Of a stretch of DNA of 64,000 bases, positions 9,133 through 20,091 are shown one piece after another. The number at the start of each line of letters is the position of its first letter. Position 1 is the stretch's first letter. The notes below the pieces were generated by a model. That model was not told where the DNA came from, ran no database searches, and saw only the letters and a program-made list of their open reading frames with translations. Source of the stretch: Bradyrhizobium sp. ORS 278 (GTDB lineage: Bacteria; Pseudomonadota; Alphaproteobacteria; Rhizobiales; Xanthobacteraceae). Location: NCBI RefSeq assembly GCF_000026145.1, contig NC_009445.1, positions 1,240,001-1,304,000 of the forward strand, written 5' to 3'. A program made the translations under genes and the position numbers.

Positions 9133-10191
9133 ATGTCGTTCATGTCTCTTTCCAGGAGCGCGATCGCGGTTCTCGCAGCGCTCGTTGTTGTTTTCGCGCA
9201 GGCGGTCCCGACCCGGGCGATCGCCCAGGTCGATGACGATCCGGAGATCCGGATCCAGCGGCTCGAGAACCAGCTCCGGCAGCTGACCGGCCAGAACGAA
9301 GAGCTGCAATACCGCAATCGTCAGCTCCAGGAGCAGCTTCGCCAGCTGCAGAACGGGGCGCAGCCTGCCGCTCCCGCGGCGCAGCCGACTGCGGCGGCTC
9401 CGCCGCCTCCGACTCAGATCGCGCCGTCCTACAGCCAGCCCGCCCAGCCCGCCTATGGCCAGCCGCAATATGGTCAGCAGCAGCCGGCCTATCCGCAGCA
9501 GCCGCCGCCGAGCTATCCGCCGGCACAGGCCGCGGCACCCGCGCCGATCACGCAGGACCCGCCGGCCGCCGGCGGCGTCCGCCGCCGAGGCGATGCGTTC
9601 GATCCGAGCCAGAACCCGACTGCGCCTGGCGCCCCGCAGGCGCTCGGCGGCGGCGCGCTGCCGATCCAGCCCGGCGGTGGGCAGCCTGCCGGCCGTCCGG
9701 CGGGCGATCCGGCTGGTGTCGCCAACGCCGGGGCAGGGCGCTACCCGCAAGGTGCGCCGGTTGCCGCCGCGCCCGGCGCTGCCGGGCTCGACACCGCGCC
9801 ACCGCGGCAGACGCCGCGCGACGAATACGATCTCGGCATCGGCTACATGCAGCGCCGCGACTACGCGCTGGCCGAGCAGACGATGCGCAACTTCACCCAG
9901 AAATATCCGAACGATCCGATGATCGGCGACGCGCAATACTGGCTCGGTGAAAGCCTGTACCGGCGCCAGCAATATCGCGATGCCGCCGAGATCTTCCTGA
10001 CGGTGACGACCAAGCACGACAAATCGTCGAAGGCGGCCGATGCGCTGCTGCGCCTCGGCCAGTCGCTGGCGGCCCTCAAGGAGAAGGAAGCGGCCTGCGC
10101 CGCGTTCGGCGAGGTGACGCGCAAATACCCGCGCGCCTCGGCCGGCGTGAAGGCGGCCGTCGATCAGGAGCAGAAGCGCGTGAAGTGCTGA
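9133..10191 (+). CDS. cpoB: CpoB (YbgF), Tol-Pal associated TPR protein
   Basis: About 352 residues. A signal peptide (about 1-32) is followed by a coiled coil (RLENQLRQLTGQNEELQYRN, about 40-68), a long Pro/Gln/Ala-rich linker (about 70-215, with YGQPQYGQQQPAYPQQPPPSYP-like runs) and C-terminal TPR repeats (EYDLGIGYMQRRDYALAEQ..., YWLGESLYRRQQYRDAAEIF..., ALLRLGQSLAALKEKEAAC...). In E. coli CpoB coordinates Tol function with septal peptidoglycan synthesis. The linker is much longer than in enterobacteria. I start at the ATG at 9133, next to the signal peptide, which places it after the pal terminator. Confidence 0.88.
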   Translation: MSFMSLSRSAIAVLAALVVVFAQAVPTRAIAQVDDDPEIRIQRLENQLRQLTGQNEELQYRNRQLQEQLRQLQNGAQPAAPAAQPTAAAPPPPTQIAPSYSQPAQPAYGQPQYGQQQPAYPQQPPPSYPPAQAAAPAPITQDPPAAGGVRRRGDAFDPSQNPTAPGAPQALGGGALPIQPGGGQPAGRPAGDPAGVANAGAGRYPQGAPVAAAPGAAGLDTAPPRQTPRDEYDLGIGYMQRRDYALAEQTMRNFTQKYPNDPMIGDAQYWLGESLYRRQQYRDAAEIFLTVTTKHDKSSKAADALLRLGQSLAALKEKEAACAAFGEVTRKYPRASAGVKAAVDQEQKRVKC

Positions 10192-10265
10192 CCGCGCGCG
10201 GCGCTTGTCGCGCGCGAAGGCCTTGAGTTTGTTGTTCCGGCGTCCGACGACTAATCTGGGTCGTC

Positions 10266-11369
10266 ATGGCAGCCCACGAGACCGCGCAGGCGAATCCTTC
10301 CGACGACGGCCGTCCCATCGGCGTGGCCGAAGCGGAGGTGCTGTTCGCTTCGCTCGCCGATGCGCCTGCGCTGGTGCTTGCCGTGTCCGGCGGCCCCGAT
10401 TCGATGGCGCTGCTATGGCTGGCGGCTCGCTGGCGGCAGGCGCTGGCAGACGGGCCGCGACTGGTTGCAATCACCGTCGATCATGGCTTGCGGCCGGAAG
10501 CCCGGCGCGAAGCTGCGATGGTCAAGCGGTTCGCGCGGCAGCTCGAGGTTTCGCACCGGATGCTGCGCTGGACCGAGCCGAAGCCGACCACGGGAATTCC
10601 CGAAGCGGCGCGTCTGGCCAGATATCGCCTGCTGGCACGGGCTGCGCGGCAGGCCGGTGCAAGCCACGTCCTCACCGCTCACACCCGCGACGATCAGGCC
10701 GAGACGGTGCTGATGCGGTTGCTGCGTGGCAGCGGCATCGTCGGGCTCGCGGCCATGGCACCGGTCAGCGCCCGCGACGGGCTGCTGCTGGCGCGCCCGC
10801 TGCTGGAGATTTCGAAGGCCCGGCTCGTCGCCACCCTTCGCTCGGCCGGGATCGAGTTTGCCGATGACCCCACCAACCACGATCCGGCCTATACGCGGCC
10901 GCGCTTGCGCGCGCTGATGCCGGCGCTGGCAGCCGAGGGTGGTGATTCGCGGACGCTGGCGACGCTCGCCGGCCGCCTCGCCCGCGCCAACGCGGCCATC
11001 GAGCTGATGGTCGATGGTGCCGAGAAGCACCTCGCGCTCCGCGCTTCGCGCGGCGGCTCGATCCGGCCTGCCCAGGGGCAGACGTTCGAGGCGCGCGCCT
11101 TTGTCGCACTTCCGGCGGAGATCAGGCTGAGATTGCTGATGCGGGCCATCAACCAGATTGGAACCGAGGGGCCGGTGGAACTCGGGAAGGCGGAAGCGCT
11201 GCTCGATCGCATGGACCGGACGATGGACCGGACTCTTGCGGGGGTCGCAAATGGTGGTACCTCTGCGGCGGGCAGGCTAAAACAAACCTTGGCTGGTGCG
11301 CTGGTAAGCATGACGCGCGAGGCCATTCGCATCACTCCGGCGCCGCCTCGTCGTCCGCGCCGGAGTTGA
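10266..11369 (+). CDS. tilS: TilS, tRNA(Ile)-lysidine synthase
   Basis: A 367-residue cytosolic enzyme. It uses ATP and lysine to convert C34 of the CAU-anticodon tRNA(Ile) to lysidine, so that the tRNA reads AUA and is charged with isoleucine; the activity is essential. The PP-loop motif AVSGGPDSMALLWLAA lies near residues 39-54 and is followed by TVDHGLRPEA and HTRDDQAETVLMRLLRGSG, both typical of the N-type ATP pyrophosphatase family. The C-terminal region is short, as often in alphaproteobacteria. It lies 74 bp after cpoB and before ftsH, the usual tilS-ftsH order. Confidence 0.92.
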   Translation: MAAHETAQANPSDDGRPIGVAEAEVLFASLADAPALVLAVSGGPDSMALLWLAARWRQALADGPRLVAITVDHGLRPEARREAAMVKRFARQLEVSHRMLRWTEPKPTTGIPEAARLARYRLLARAARQAGASHVLTAHTRDDQAETVLMRLLRGSGIVGLAAMAPVSARDGLLLARPLLEISKARLVATLRSAGIEFADDPTNHDPAYTRPRLRALMPALAAEGGDSRTLATLAGRLARANAAIELMVDGAEKHLALRASRGGSIRPAQGQTFEARAFVALPAEIRLRLLMRAINQIGTEGPVELGKAEALLDRMDRTMDRTLAGVANGGTSAAGRLKQTLAGALVSMTREAIRITPAPPRRPRRS

Positions 11370-11481
11370 GACGGAGGCAGCCTTCGCTGACCCTTAACCA
11401 CCTGCGTCGGCGGCGCTTTTCCCGCGCCTTTTTTTGAGCGGGAATCGGGCTAGGATGCGTTAAATAGTCCTGTCTGGTTCC

Positions 11482-11512
11482 CTTGGCATTGCGGCGAGTG
11501 GTACCTAGATTA
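11482..11512 (+). promoter_or_regulatory. Possible heat-shock (RpoH-type) promoter for ftsH
   Basis: CTTGGC (11482-11487) and CCTAGATTA (11504-11512) resemble the alphaproteobacterial sigma-32 boxes (CTTG and CCTAT-like) at suitable spacing, about 90 bp before the ftsH start. FtsH is a heat-shock gene in related bacteria. The match is moderate and unproven. Confidence 0.3.
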
Positions 11513-11604
11513 CGAGACGGTCGACCGGGGGATTCCCTCGTGGCTACCCAGGGATGAGTCCGAGGACAGACGGCCGCGATCCGCGCGACCACGAAGGAAA
11601 ATCG

Positions 11605-13527
<1,923 letters not shown>

Positions 13528-13591
13528 TCGGGGCGGGGGCGCGGCCGACCCGCGGGGGCCGATACGGAACATCAAGAGATTGAGACGACAG

Positions 13592-13614
13592 GCCCGGTTC
13601 GCAGCCGGGCTTTT
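13592..13614 (+). terminator. Terminator after ftsH
   Basis: GCCCGG (13592-13597) pairs with CCGGGC (13605-13610), followed by TTTT; flanking GACGAC (13584-13589) and GTTGTC (13616-13621) can extend the stem. It falls between ftsH and the autotransporter start. Confidence 0.7.
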
Positions 13615-13669
13615 CGTTGTCTGCAACCCATTGTCGTTGTTAACGAATGCTCAAAGGCTGGGTATTCGG

Positions 13670-16189
13670 ATGATGACGATTTTGGGTGCGGCGCGCTCTC
13701 CTGCGGGCCTGTTTTTCAGTGTGTCCTTCGTCGGCCTGGCCGCGTTTGGCGGTCGCGAGGCAGCGGCGCAGGGCGTTTTCGATGCGGCCGCCGCCGGGCC
13801 GTTCACCTCGAGCTTTTTCGGTGAGGCGACCTATGCCACCGGCAGCAGCTGCTTCGGGAGCTATGTCCGCTCCGGCGGGATGAGCGCCTCCGGCCTGGCG
13901 GTGGGCAGTGCCGGCAAGGTTTGCGAAACGCCCTACATCTCGGTGAATGCGGTCGAGGTGCCGATCATCTGGACTTTCGGCGGCGCCGGTCTCGACTCCG
14001 GCGGCGTGACCGAGCTGGCGCTGCCGACTGCGCGGCTCGACAATTTCGCCAGCGGTGCGGCGACGGGCGTCGATGCGGCGGGCAAGACCGTCGTTGGTGT
14101 CGTGCTCGGCGCCGACAGCACCCAGACCTATTACGATATCTACCCTTATGTCTGGCAGGCGACGACCGCCGGCGCCTTCACCGGCGTCGTGCCGACGCAG
14201 CTTCCGCTGCACGGGGCCGACAGCGATGGCGCGGCGTATGGCATCAGTCCGAACGGCAGCTATGCGACCGGCTGGAGCGGTACTCTGCAGTTCGACGCGG
14301 CCTGGCCGCATCGGATCACGACGAGCACCAGCACGATGCAGGCGGCCGTCTGGACTCTCGCGTCCAATTCGGTGCAACTGCTCGGCGCCACGCCGGACCC
14401 CGTCAACTCGCCTGCAAGCTCGGGCAAGGCGGTAGCCGACAACGGCACGGTGGTCGGCTGGTACGGACTGTTCCCGCGCGACGCTTTCACCAATGACGTC
14501 AACCTGGCGCGCGGCTCGGGCCTCTTGCTGTCGGACATCAGCGGTTACGGCGACTACGCCACGATCTGGCAGCCGAAGCCGTTCGTCTGGACGCTCGCCT
14601 CGGGCATCATGACCCGGCTCGGCATGACGCCGCTGAACGACAGCGCAACGACCTACGCCTATGGCGAAGCGCGGGCGCTGAACGCCGGGACCGGCAGCGT
14701 TGCCACCGCGAGCGTCGCGGTCGGCTGGCTCGGCAATTCGGCCAGCAGTTTCGAGGCGGTGCGCTGGAGCTCCACCGACAATTGGGCGACGCATTCCACC
14801 CTGCAGCTCGCCGCGGTCGCGCCGACCGATGCGGACAATCTCGGCCGCATCGGTGCGGTCGCCAATGCCGTCGACGCCTCCGGCAACAACGTGGTCGGGC
14901 GTGTCGAATATGCCTGCACGGCGAGCAGCAGCGGCTCCTGCTCGCAGGCGGTCTATTGGTCGGTGTCCGCCGACGGCCAGTCCTCGTCGGGCGCCACGCT
15001 GGCCTCGATCCTGGCGAGCGTCGGCATCAGTACCAGCAATGTCACGCTGACCGACGCGACTGCCATTGCGGTGTCCACGACCAGCTCGTCCTCACAAATC
15101 CTCATCCTTGGCAACGGCACTCGCAACGATCCAGGGAGCACGCAGGACCTGTTCCTGATCAAGCTGGACCGCGTATCGTCGAGCACTCCGGCGACCTCTG
15201 GCGGCATCACCAGCGTTCTGGAGCAGCGGAGCTCGCTCGGGAGCCTCGGCGTCGTCGCCAACCAGGGCGTCACCGCGACCGACGCCGCGATGGGCGCGCT
15301 CGCGACCGCCGCGGACTACTATCGTTGTGTGAGGACAGCGGCCGGCGAGGCCTCACAATGGTGCGGCTTCGCTTATGGCCTGGTCGCCGGCAACTCCAGT
15401 TACGGCACCAGCGGCACCGAACTGTCGGGCAGCTTCGGTCTCGCCCGCGCGATTGGGCCCTCGACGTCGATCGGCTTCAGCGTCGGCGTCTCGGGCCTGC
15501 GCAACGGCCTCGCCTCTGGCGGCCGCTTCGACGCGCCGGGGGCGACATTCGGGACGTACTTCGCGCACCGCCCGGACACCGGCTTTCAGTTTCTGGCGAT
15601 GGCGGTGGCCTCGCTCTATCCCGACCTGACGCTCACCCGCGGCTATCTCAACGGCACGATGCTGACGAATTCGCAAGGCGCGACCCATGCGAGTTCGGCG
15701 GGCGCGATGGCGCGAATCGGCTGGGCCTTTGCAGTCGCTGGCCTCAAGGCGACAGTCACGCCCTACGCGCAGCTGTCTCACGTCAATGCGCGCGTCGGCG
15801 GCTTCGTCGAGAATGGCGGCCTGTTCCCGGCGTCCATCTCCGCGTTCAATGCGGCGGCAACGACCTTGCGCGTCGGCGCGCAATTGCGCGGCTCGCTGAC
15901 GGAGCGGCTCTCGGCGTTCGGCGGTCTCGCCTGGGCCGGCAATCTCCGCAATGACGCGCCTGCCGTGCAAGGCTCGCTGCTGGCGGCGGATTGCAATAGC
16001 ACCTCGCCGCTCACGGCGTTCTGCGGAATGTCCGGGCTCGGTCCGCGCCTGAGCCGGAGCTGGGTCGAGGGCAGTGCCGGCTTGCGCTACGAGCTCGCGC
16101 AGGGCTCGGCGGCGATGATCAGCGCCAATGCCGCCAGCCAGAACACGCTGACCTACGGCCTCCAGGTCGGCTACAGCCGCGCCTTCTGA
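13670..16189 (+). CDS. Autotransporter with HAF-like repeat passenger
   Basis: About 839 residues. A signal peptide ends near GGREAAAQ (about residue 34). The passenger (about 35-560) contains spaced repeats of the form A-x-G/A-hydrophobic-(D/S/N)-G-hydrophobic-VG: ATGVDAAGKTVVGVV, AYGISPNGSYATGWSG, GKAVADNGTVVGWYG and ANAVDASGNNVVGRVEY, resembling the extracellular HAF repeat family. The C-terminal ~270 residues have alternating strands and end in VGYSRAF, a terminal Phe typical of autotransporter barrels inserted by BamA. The start at 13580 is rejected because it would lie inside the ftsH terminator. The function of the passenger is unknown. An ATG at 13673 is equally possible. Confidence 0.7.
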   Translation: MMTILGAARSPAGLFFSVSFVGLAAFGGREAAAQGVFDAAAAGPFTSSFFGEATYATGSSCFGSYVRSGGMSASGLAVGSAGKVCETPYISVNAVEVPIIWTFGGAGLDSGGVTELALPTARLDNFASGAATGVDAAGKTVVGVVLGADSTQTYYDIYPYVWQATTAGAFTGVVPTQLPLHGADSDGAAYGISPNGSYATGWSGTLQFDAAWPHRITTSTSTMQAAVWTLASNSVQLLGATPDPVNSPASSGKAVADNGTVVGWYGLFPRDAFTNDVNLARGSGLLLSDISGYGDYATIWQPKPFVWTLASGIMTRLGMTPLNDSATTYAYGEARALNAGTGSVATASVAVGWLGNSASSFEAVRWSSTDNWATHSTLQLAAVAPTDADNLGRIGAVANAVDASGNNVVGRVEYACTASSSGSCSQAVYWSVSADGQSSSGATLASILASVGISTSNVTLTDATAIAVSTTSSSSQILILGNGTRNDPGSTQDLFLIKLDRVSSSTPATSGGITSVLEQRSSLGSLGVVANQGVTATDAAMGALATAADYYRCVRTAAGEASQWCGFAYGLVAGNSSYGTSGTELSGSFGLARAIGPSTSIGFSVGVSGLRNGLASGGRFDAPGATFGTYFAHRPDTGFQFLAMAVASLYPDLTLTRGYLNGTMLTNSQGATHASSAGAMARIGWAFAVAGLKATVTPYAQLSHVNARVGGFVENGGLFPASISAFNAAATTLRVGAQLRGSLTERLSAFGGLAWAGNLRNDAPAVQGSLLAADCNSTSPLTAFCGMSGLGPRLSRSWVEGSAGLRYELAQGSAAMISANAASQNTLTYGLQVGYSRAF

Positions 16190-16287
16190 GCGCGGCGCCG
16201 GGGCCGGTTTGCGCTTAAGCCTTCTTCAAGCCTCCCGGCCTATGGCTTGATTGGAGTTGCGCCCGTGCCGGCGCGGGCGAGGTTCAG

Positions 16288-17526
16288 ATGGCCGACAATC
16301 CTGTTGCCGCCGCGATCCCATCGCAGCGCCTTTCGCAACGTCCCGGCGTTCCCGCGAGCCTGTTCGCGGTGTGCTTCGCGCTCGCCTGCATCAACGCCGC
16401 GTTCTTTCCCGCAGGGCTGCTGTCGGGCATCTGGATCTGGGGCGCCGACGGGCTCGGGCTTCCCACCGACTTCGTCAACGTCTGGGCTGCGGGCAAGCTC
16501 GCGCTGCAGGGCCATCCGGCGCTGGCCTGGGACTGGGACGTGCAGCGTCAGGTCGAGCTCGATCTTTTGAAGCAGGATTTTCCAGGCTATTTCGCCTGGC
16601 ACTATCCGCCGCCGTTCCTGTTCGTCGCCGCCTTTGTCGCGCAGTTTCCCTACATCATCGCGTTCGCCGGCTGGGCCTATGCGAGCTTCGTTCCGTTCGC
16701 GATTGCCATGCGCGCCATCGTCGGCCGCGGCTTCGGTCTGGTGCTCGCCGCCGGCTTCCCGGCGTTGTTCTCGAACACGCTGGTCGGGCAGAACGGCTGC
16801 CTCACCGCCGCACTCGTCGGCGGCACGCTGTATTGGCTGCCGGCGCGGCCAGTGCTGGCCGGCATCTGCCTCGGGCTTCTGACCTACAAGCCGCAATATG
16901 GTTTGCTGTTTCCGATCCTGCTGATCGCCACGCAGCGCTGGACCGCCTTCGCCGCCGCAAGCGCCACGGCGATCGTGCTGGCGCTCGCGTCCTGGATGGC
17001 CTTCGGCCTCGAGAGCTGGCAGGCTTTCGTGCATTGGCTGCCGATGTTCTCGCAGGCCTTTCTGACCGAGGGCAAGGCGACATGGTGGAAGCTGCAGAGC
17101 CTGTTTTCGCTGGTGCGCTATTTCGGCGGCTCGGAGACGCTGGCCTGGACCTTCCAATGGGTGTTGACTGCGGCCGTTGCGGTCGTGCTGGTGACGCTAT
17201 GGCGGAGTCCGGTGCGCTATGCGTTGAAGGCCGCGGCGCTTGCAGTCGGGCTGCTGCTGACCACGCCCTATCTGTTCATGTACGACATGATGGTTCAGGC
17301 AATCGCCGTGGCGTGGCTGGTGCGGATGGGCCTTCGTGACGGGTTCCGCCGCTACGAATTGCCGGCCTTCGGCTGCGTCGCGGCGCTGCAGATCAGCTTC
17401 ATGCTGACCGGCATACCGCTCGGCCTTGTCGCCAATCTAACGGTCGGCGCTCTGGTTTTGGCCCGGGCCGGATCCTGGTGGCGGCGCCAGCCGGTGAGCT
17501 CCGAGACGGCGTTCGCCCCCGCGTGA
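16288..17526 (+). CDS. GT87/DUF2029-type membrane glycosyltransferase
   Basis: A 412-residue polytopic membrane protein with about ten hydrophobic helices. Features match the GT-C glycosyltransferase family GT87 (DUF2029): an early periplasmic Asp in LPTDFVNVWAAGKLALQGHPALAWD, HYPPPFLFVAAF, NTLVGQNGCLTAAL and LLTYKPQYGLLFPILL. Such enzymes use polyprenyl-phosphate sugars to glycosylate lipid or polysaccharide acceptors on the outer face of the inner membrane. Substrate is unknown. The ATG at 16288 starts 98 bp after the autotransporter. A second GT-C-like gene lies 0.9 kb downstream. Confidence 0.75.
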   Translation: MADNPVAAAIPSQRLSQRPGVPASLFAVCFALACINAAFFPAGLLSGIWIWGADGLGLPTDFVNVWAAGKLALQGHPALAWDWDVQRQVELDLLKQDFPGYFAWHYPPPFLFVAAFVAQFPYIIAFAGWAYASFVPFAIAMRAIVGRGFGLVLAAGFPALFSNTLVGQNGCLTAALVGGTLYWLPARPVLAGICLGLLTYKPQYGLLFPILLIATQRWTAFAAASATAIVLALASWMAFGLESWQAFVHWLPMFSQAFLTEGKATWWKLQSLFSLVRYFGGSETLAWTFQWVLTAAVAVVLVTLWRSPVRYALKAAALAVGLLLTTPYLFMYDMMVQAIAVAWLVRMGLRDGFRRYELPAFGCVAALQISFMLTGIPLGLVANLTVGALVLARAGSWWRRQPVSSETAFAPA

Positions 17527-17572
17527 CGCCGTGCGCAGGCGGACCAAGCCGTGATTGCGCTTGTGTTTTTTC

Positions 17573-17588
17573 CTGAACAGGTGTTCAG
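17573..17588 (+). promoter_or_regulatory. Probable TetR operator
   Basis: CTGAACA (17573-17579) and TGTTCAG (17582-17588) form a perfect 7-bp inverted repeat with a 2-bp spacer, a size and spacing typical of TetR-family operators, about 95 bp before the TetR gene. A half-site-like CTGAACC follows near 17626. Autoregulation is inferred from position. Confidence 0.5.
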
Positions 17589-17683
17589 TTCTTTCAGCGG
17601 TTTGCGAGGGTGATCCTCCAAAAACACTGAACCAGCGTTCGCCGGGCGTTTCCTGGACGGGCGCGTCCGGGACGAGAAACGCC

Positions 17684-18358
17684 ATGGTCTATCGGCGAAC
17701 CCATCAAGTCGTGAAGCGGCTGGCGGCCCGCCGCAGCGCGATTCTGGCTGCCGCGCGCGAAGCCGCGGCGGAAGGCGGCATGTCGGCGGTTCAGATCGCG
17801 CCGGTCGCGGTGCGGGCGAACGTCGCCGCCGGAACCGTCTACCGCTACTTTCCATCCAAGGCGGATCTGATTTCCGAGCTCATCGCCGAGGTATCGCGCG
17901 ACGAGCTGGCGGCGGTCCGCCGCGCGGCCGATGCGGCGCCAGGTCCGTCCTCGGCGCTCGCCGCGGCCGTCTCGACCGTCGCCGTCCACGTCCTGTCTCA
18001 ACGCAAGCTGGCCTGGGGCATTCTCGCGGAACCGGTGGACGTCGACGTGACCGCCTCGCGCATTGCCAGCCGCCGCGAGATCGTCGGCGAGATCGCCTCG
18101 CGGATCGATGCCGCCGTGCGCGCCGGCCATCTCCCGGCGCAGGACACCCAGCTCGCCGCGACCGCGCTGCTAGGCGCGCTGCACGAGGCGCTGGTCGGGC
18201 CGCTGGCAACGGACACGCTCGAGGATCCCGCCAAGCTGCGCGACACCGTCCAGGCCGTCACCTTGCTGGCGCTGCGCGCCGTCGGCGTGATGGATGCCCG
18301 CGCCCGCGGCCTTGTCGTGCAGGCGGTGTTGCCGGTGAAAAGCCTGGTCGGCGCCTGA
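17684..18358 (+). CDS. TetR-family transcriptional regulator
   Basis: A 224-residue regulator. The N-terminal helix-turn-helix is clear: RRSAILAAAREAAAEGGMSAVQIAPVAVRANVAAGTVYRYFPSKADLISELI (about 16-68), with the family hallmark GTVYRYFPSK. The C-terminal ligand domain ends in a conserved helical block (TALLGALHEALVGPL). The ligand is unknown. I start at the ATG at 17684; the longer frame from 17555 would run across the operator-like palindrome. It is flanked by two membrane glycosyltransferase genes on the same strand. Confidence 0.88.
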   Translation: MVYRRTHQVVKRLAARRSAILAAAREAAAEGGMSAVQIAPVAVRANVAAGTVYRYFPSKADLISELIAEVSRDELAAVRRAADAAPGPSSALAAAVSTVAVHVLSQRKLAWGILAEPVDVDVTASRIASRREIVGEIASRIDAAVRAGHLPAQDTQLAATALLGALHEALVGPLATDTLEDPAKLRDTVQAVTLLALRAVGVMDARARGLVVQAVLPVKSLVGA

Positions 18359-18469
18359 GCCGGCCGGCGCGGTCTCGCGCTTAAGCAAGGATTCATGCCT
18401 CGCCGCCATGGTCGGGTGCGGCGCCGGGACGGCCGCCGCGTCTCGCAGGTCCAGGCGCTTCCGCAACCG

Positions 18470-20086
18470 ATGCCCAGTACGCGCATACATCCGGCCACGC
18501 CGCTCGTGATCGCCGGATCGGCGATCGCCGGCGCCGTCTACGCCTATGTCGCGGGCGAGGACATCAACTGGGACTGGCAGAACTATCACGATTATGCCGG
18601 CTTCGCGCTGGTGCATGGCCGCTTCGATGTCGATGTCGCGCCGGGCGGCTTCCAGAGCTTTCTCAATCCGCTGATCTATCTGCTGCCCTACGTGGTCCGG
18701 CACGGCCTTCCCGCGCCGTGGTGGGGCATGGCGCTCGGTGCGTTGCATGGATTGAACCTCGCTGTGGTGTTCTGGCTGACGCGTGTGCTGCTTCAGCGGA
18801 CGGCCGACGTCTTCAAGCTCGCTTCGGCGCTGATCATCGCGGCCCTCAGCCCGATGGCGTTGTCCGAGGTCGGCACCAGCTTTGCGGACATTCTCACGAC
18901 ACTGCCGATCCTCGTCGGTCTCGCGCTGCTGTTCAGTCACGAGGACAACGACGCGCGGCCGCGGCATCTGCTCGCGGCCGGCCTGATGTTCGGGGCAGCG
19001 ACCGGATTGAAGCTGACCAATGCGACGTTCCTAATCGCCGCCGGCGTGTCGCTGCTGCTGATGGCAAGACCGTTGCGGGCCGTCGCTACATTCGGCGCCG
19101 CGAGCGCGCTCGGCGGCATCGTCACGGCCGGGCCGTGGGCGCTGAAGATGCTGCGCGACTTCGGCAGTCCGCTTTATCCGTTCTACAACACGATCTTCCG
19201 CTCGCCCGAGGCGCCATTGGTGTCGATCGTCGACACCCGCTTCATGCCGCAGAGCCTCGCCGACGCGCTCGCCTATCCATTCTACTGGGTGATCGGCAAG
19301 CATCCGTCGTCGGAATGGCCGTTCCGCGATCCGCGCTTTGCCGTGATCATCGTGCTGCTGATCGCCGTGATCCTCACCGGCCTGTGGCAACGGCGCGAGG
19401 TGCTGGGGCTGCGCGACCGGCGCCTGATCATGTTCTTCTGGATCAGCTACGTCCTGTGGATGCTGGCGTTCTCGATCCAGCGTTATCTGATGCCGCTCGA
19501 ATTGCTTGCGGCACCGCTGATCGTGCTGCTGCTCATCCGTCTGAGCGACGCCTGGCGCGAACCCGTCGCGAAGCAGACCTCGTTGCGAAGCAGGCAGGCC
19601 ATCATCGTCGTTGCCGCGCTCGCTGTTGCACTGGCGTCGCAGCCGACAGACTGGATGCGGCGGCCGTGGTCGGACCCGTACCGGCCGCAGCTTGCCGAAG
19701 CCTTGCGACAGCCCGCGACGTTCCTGCTGCTGCAGAAGCCGCTCGGCTATGTCACGTCGTTCGTGCATGAGGGCTCGCGCGTCTATCAGTTGTCCGAACT
19801 GGTGGTCCCGCTGGTGTCAGGCGGCGTGCTCGATCGCCGGGTGCGGCGCGGCCTCGCATCTCCGCTGCAGGGCGGGGTCTGGGCGCTGTACTATGCGGAC
19901 AGCCCCGCGGACAACCCGCCGCGGCTCGACGTGCTCGCCGACTACGATCTCAAGATCGACAGTGCGCGACGCTGCGAGCGCATTCCGGGCGCCGATGGCA
20001 CCGACATCATGGTCTGTCCGGTGATCTCGGCCGCGCTGCCCGCGGCTTCGACCGCGGGTCTCAAGCCGGTCGGCAGCGCCGACTGA
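18470..20086 (+). CDS. Polytopic GT-C-like glycosyltransferase, function unknown
   Basis: About 538 residues (563 if it starts at 18395) with some ten membrane helices. DINWDWQNYHDYAGFALVHGRFDVD after the first helix resembles the acidic first loop of GT-C (GT39/PMT-like) glycosyltransferases; SPMALSEVGTSFADILTTLPILVGLALLF and GAATGLKLTNATFLIAAGVSLLL are internal membrane pairs typical of this fold. A soluble C-terminal tail holds several Cys (RRCERIPGADGTDIMVCPV). Donor and acceptor are unknown. The start is uncertain. It is convergent with pyk, whose stop is six bases away. Confidence 0.6.
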   Translation: MPSTRIHPATPLVIAGSAIAGAVYAYVAGEDINWDWQNYHDYAGFALVHGRFDVDVAPGGFQSFLNPLIYLLPYVVRHGLPAPWWGMALGALHGLNLAVVFWLTRVLLQRTADVFKLASALIIAALSPMALSEVGTSFADILTTLPILVGLALLFSHEDNDARPRHLLAAGLMFGAATGLKLTNATFLIAAGVSLLLMARPLRAVATFGAASALGGIVTAGPWALKMLRDFGSPLYPFYNTIFRSPEAPLVSIVDTRFMPQSLADALAYPFYWVIGKHPSSEWPFRDPRFAVIIVLLIAVILTGLWQRREVLGLRDRRLIMFFWISYVLWMLAFSIQRYLMPLELLAAPLIVLLLIRLSDAWREPVAKQTSLRSRQAIIVVAALAVALASQPTDWMRRPWSDPYRPQLAEALRQPATFLLLQKPLGYVTSFVHEGSRVYQLSELVVPLVSGGVLDRRVRRGLASPLQGGVWALYYADSPADNPPRLDVLADYDLKIDSARRCERIPGADGTDIMVCPVISAALPAASTAGLKPVGSAD

Positions 20087-20091
20087 TCAGC

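Noticed and set aside
9360..9790. Possible repeat array in cpoB
   Set aside because: The repetitive look comes from codons for Pro, Gln and Ala in the linker; units are irregular and lack conserved spacers, so this is not a CRISPR or a satellite.
13580..13669. N-terminal extension of the autotransporter
   Set aside because: It overlaps the ftsH terminator hairpin and would bury the signal peptide.
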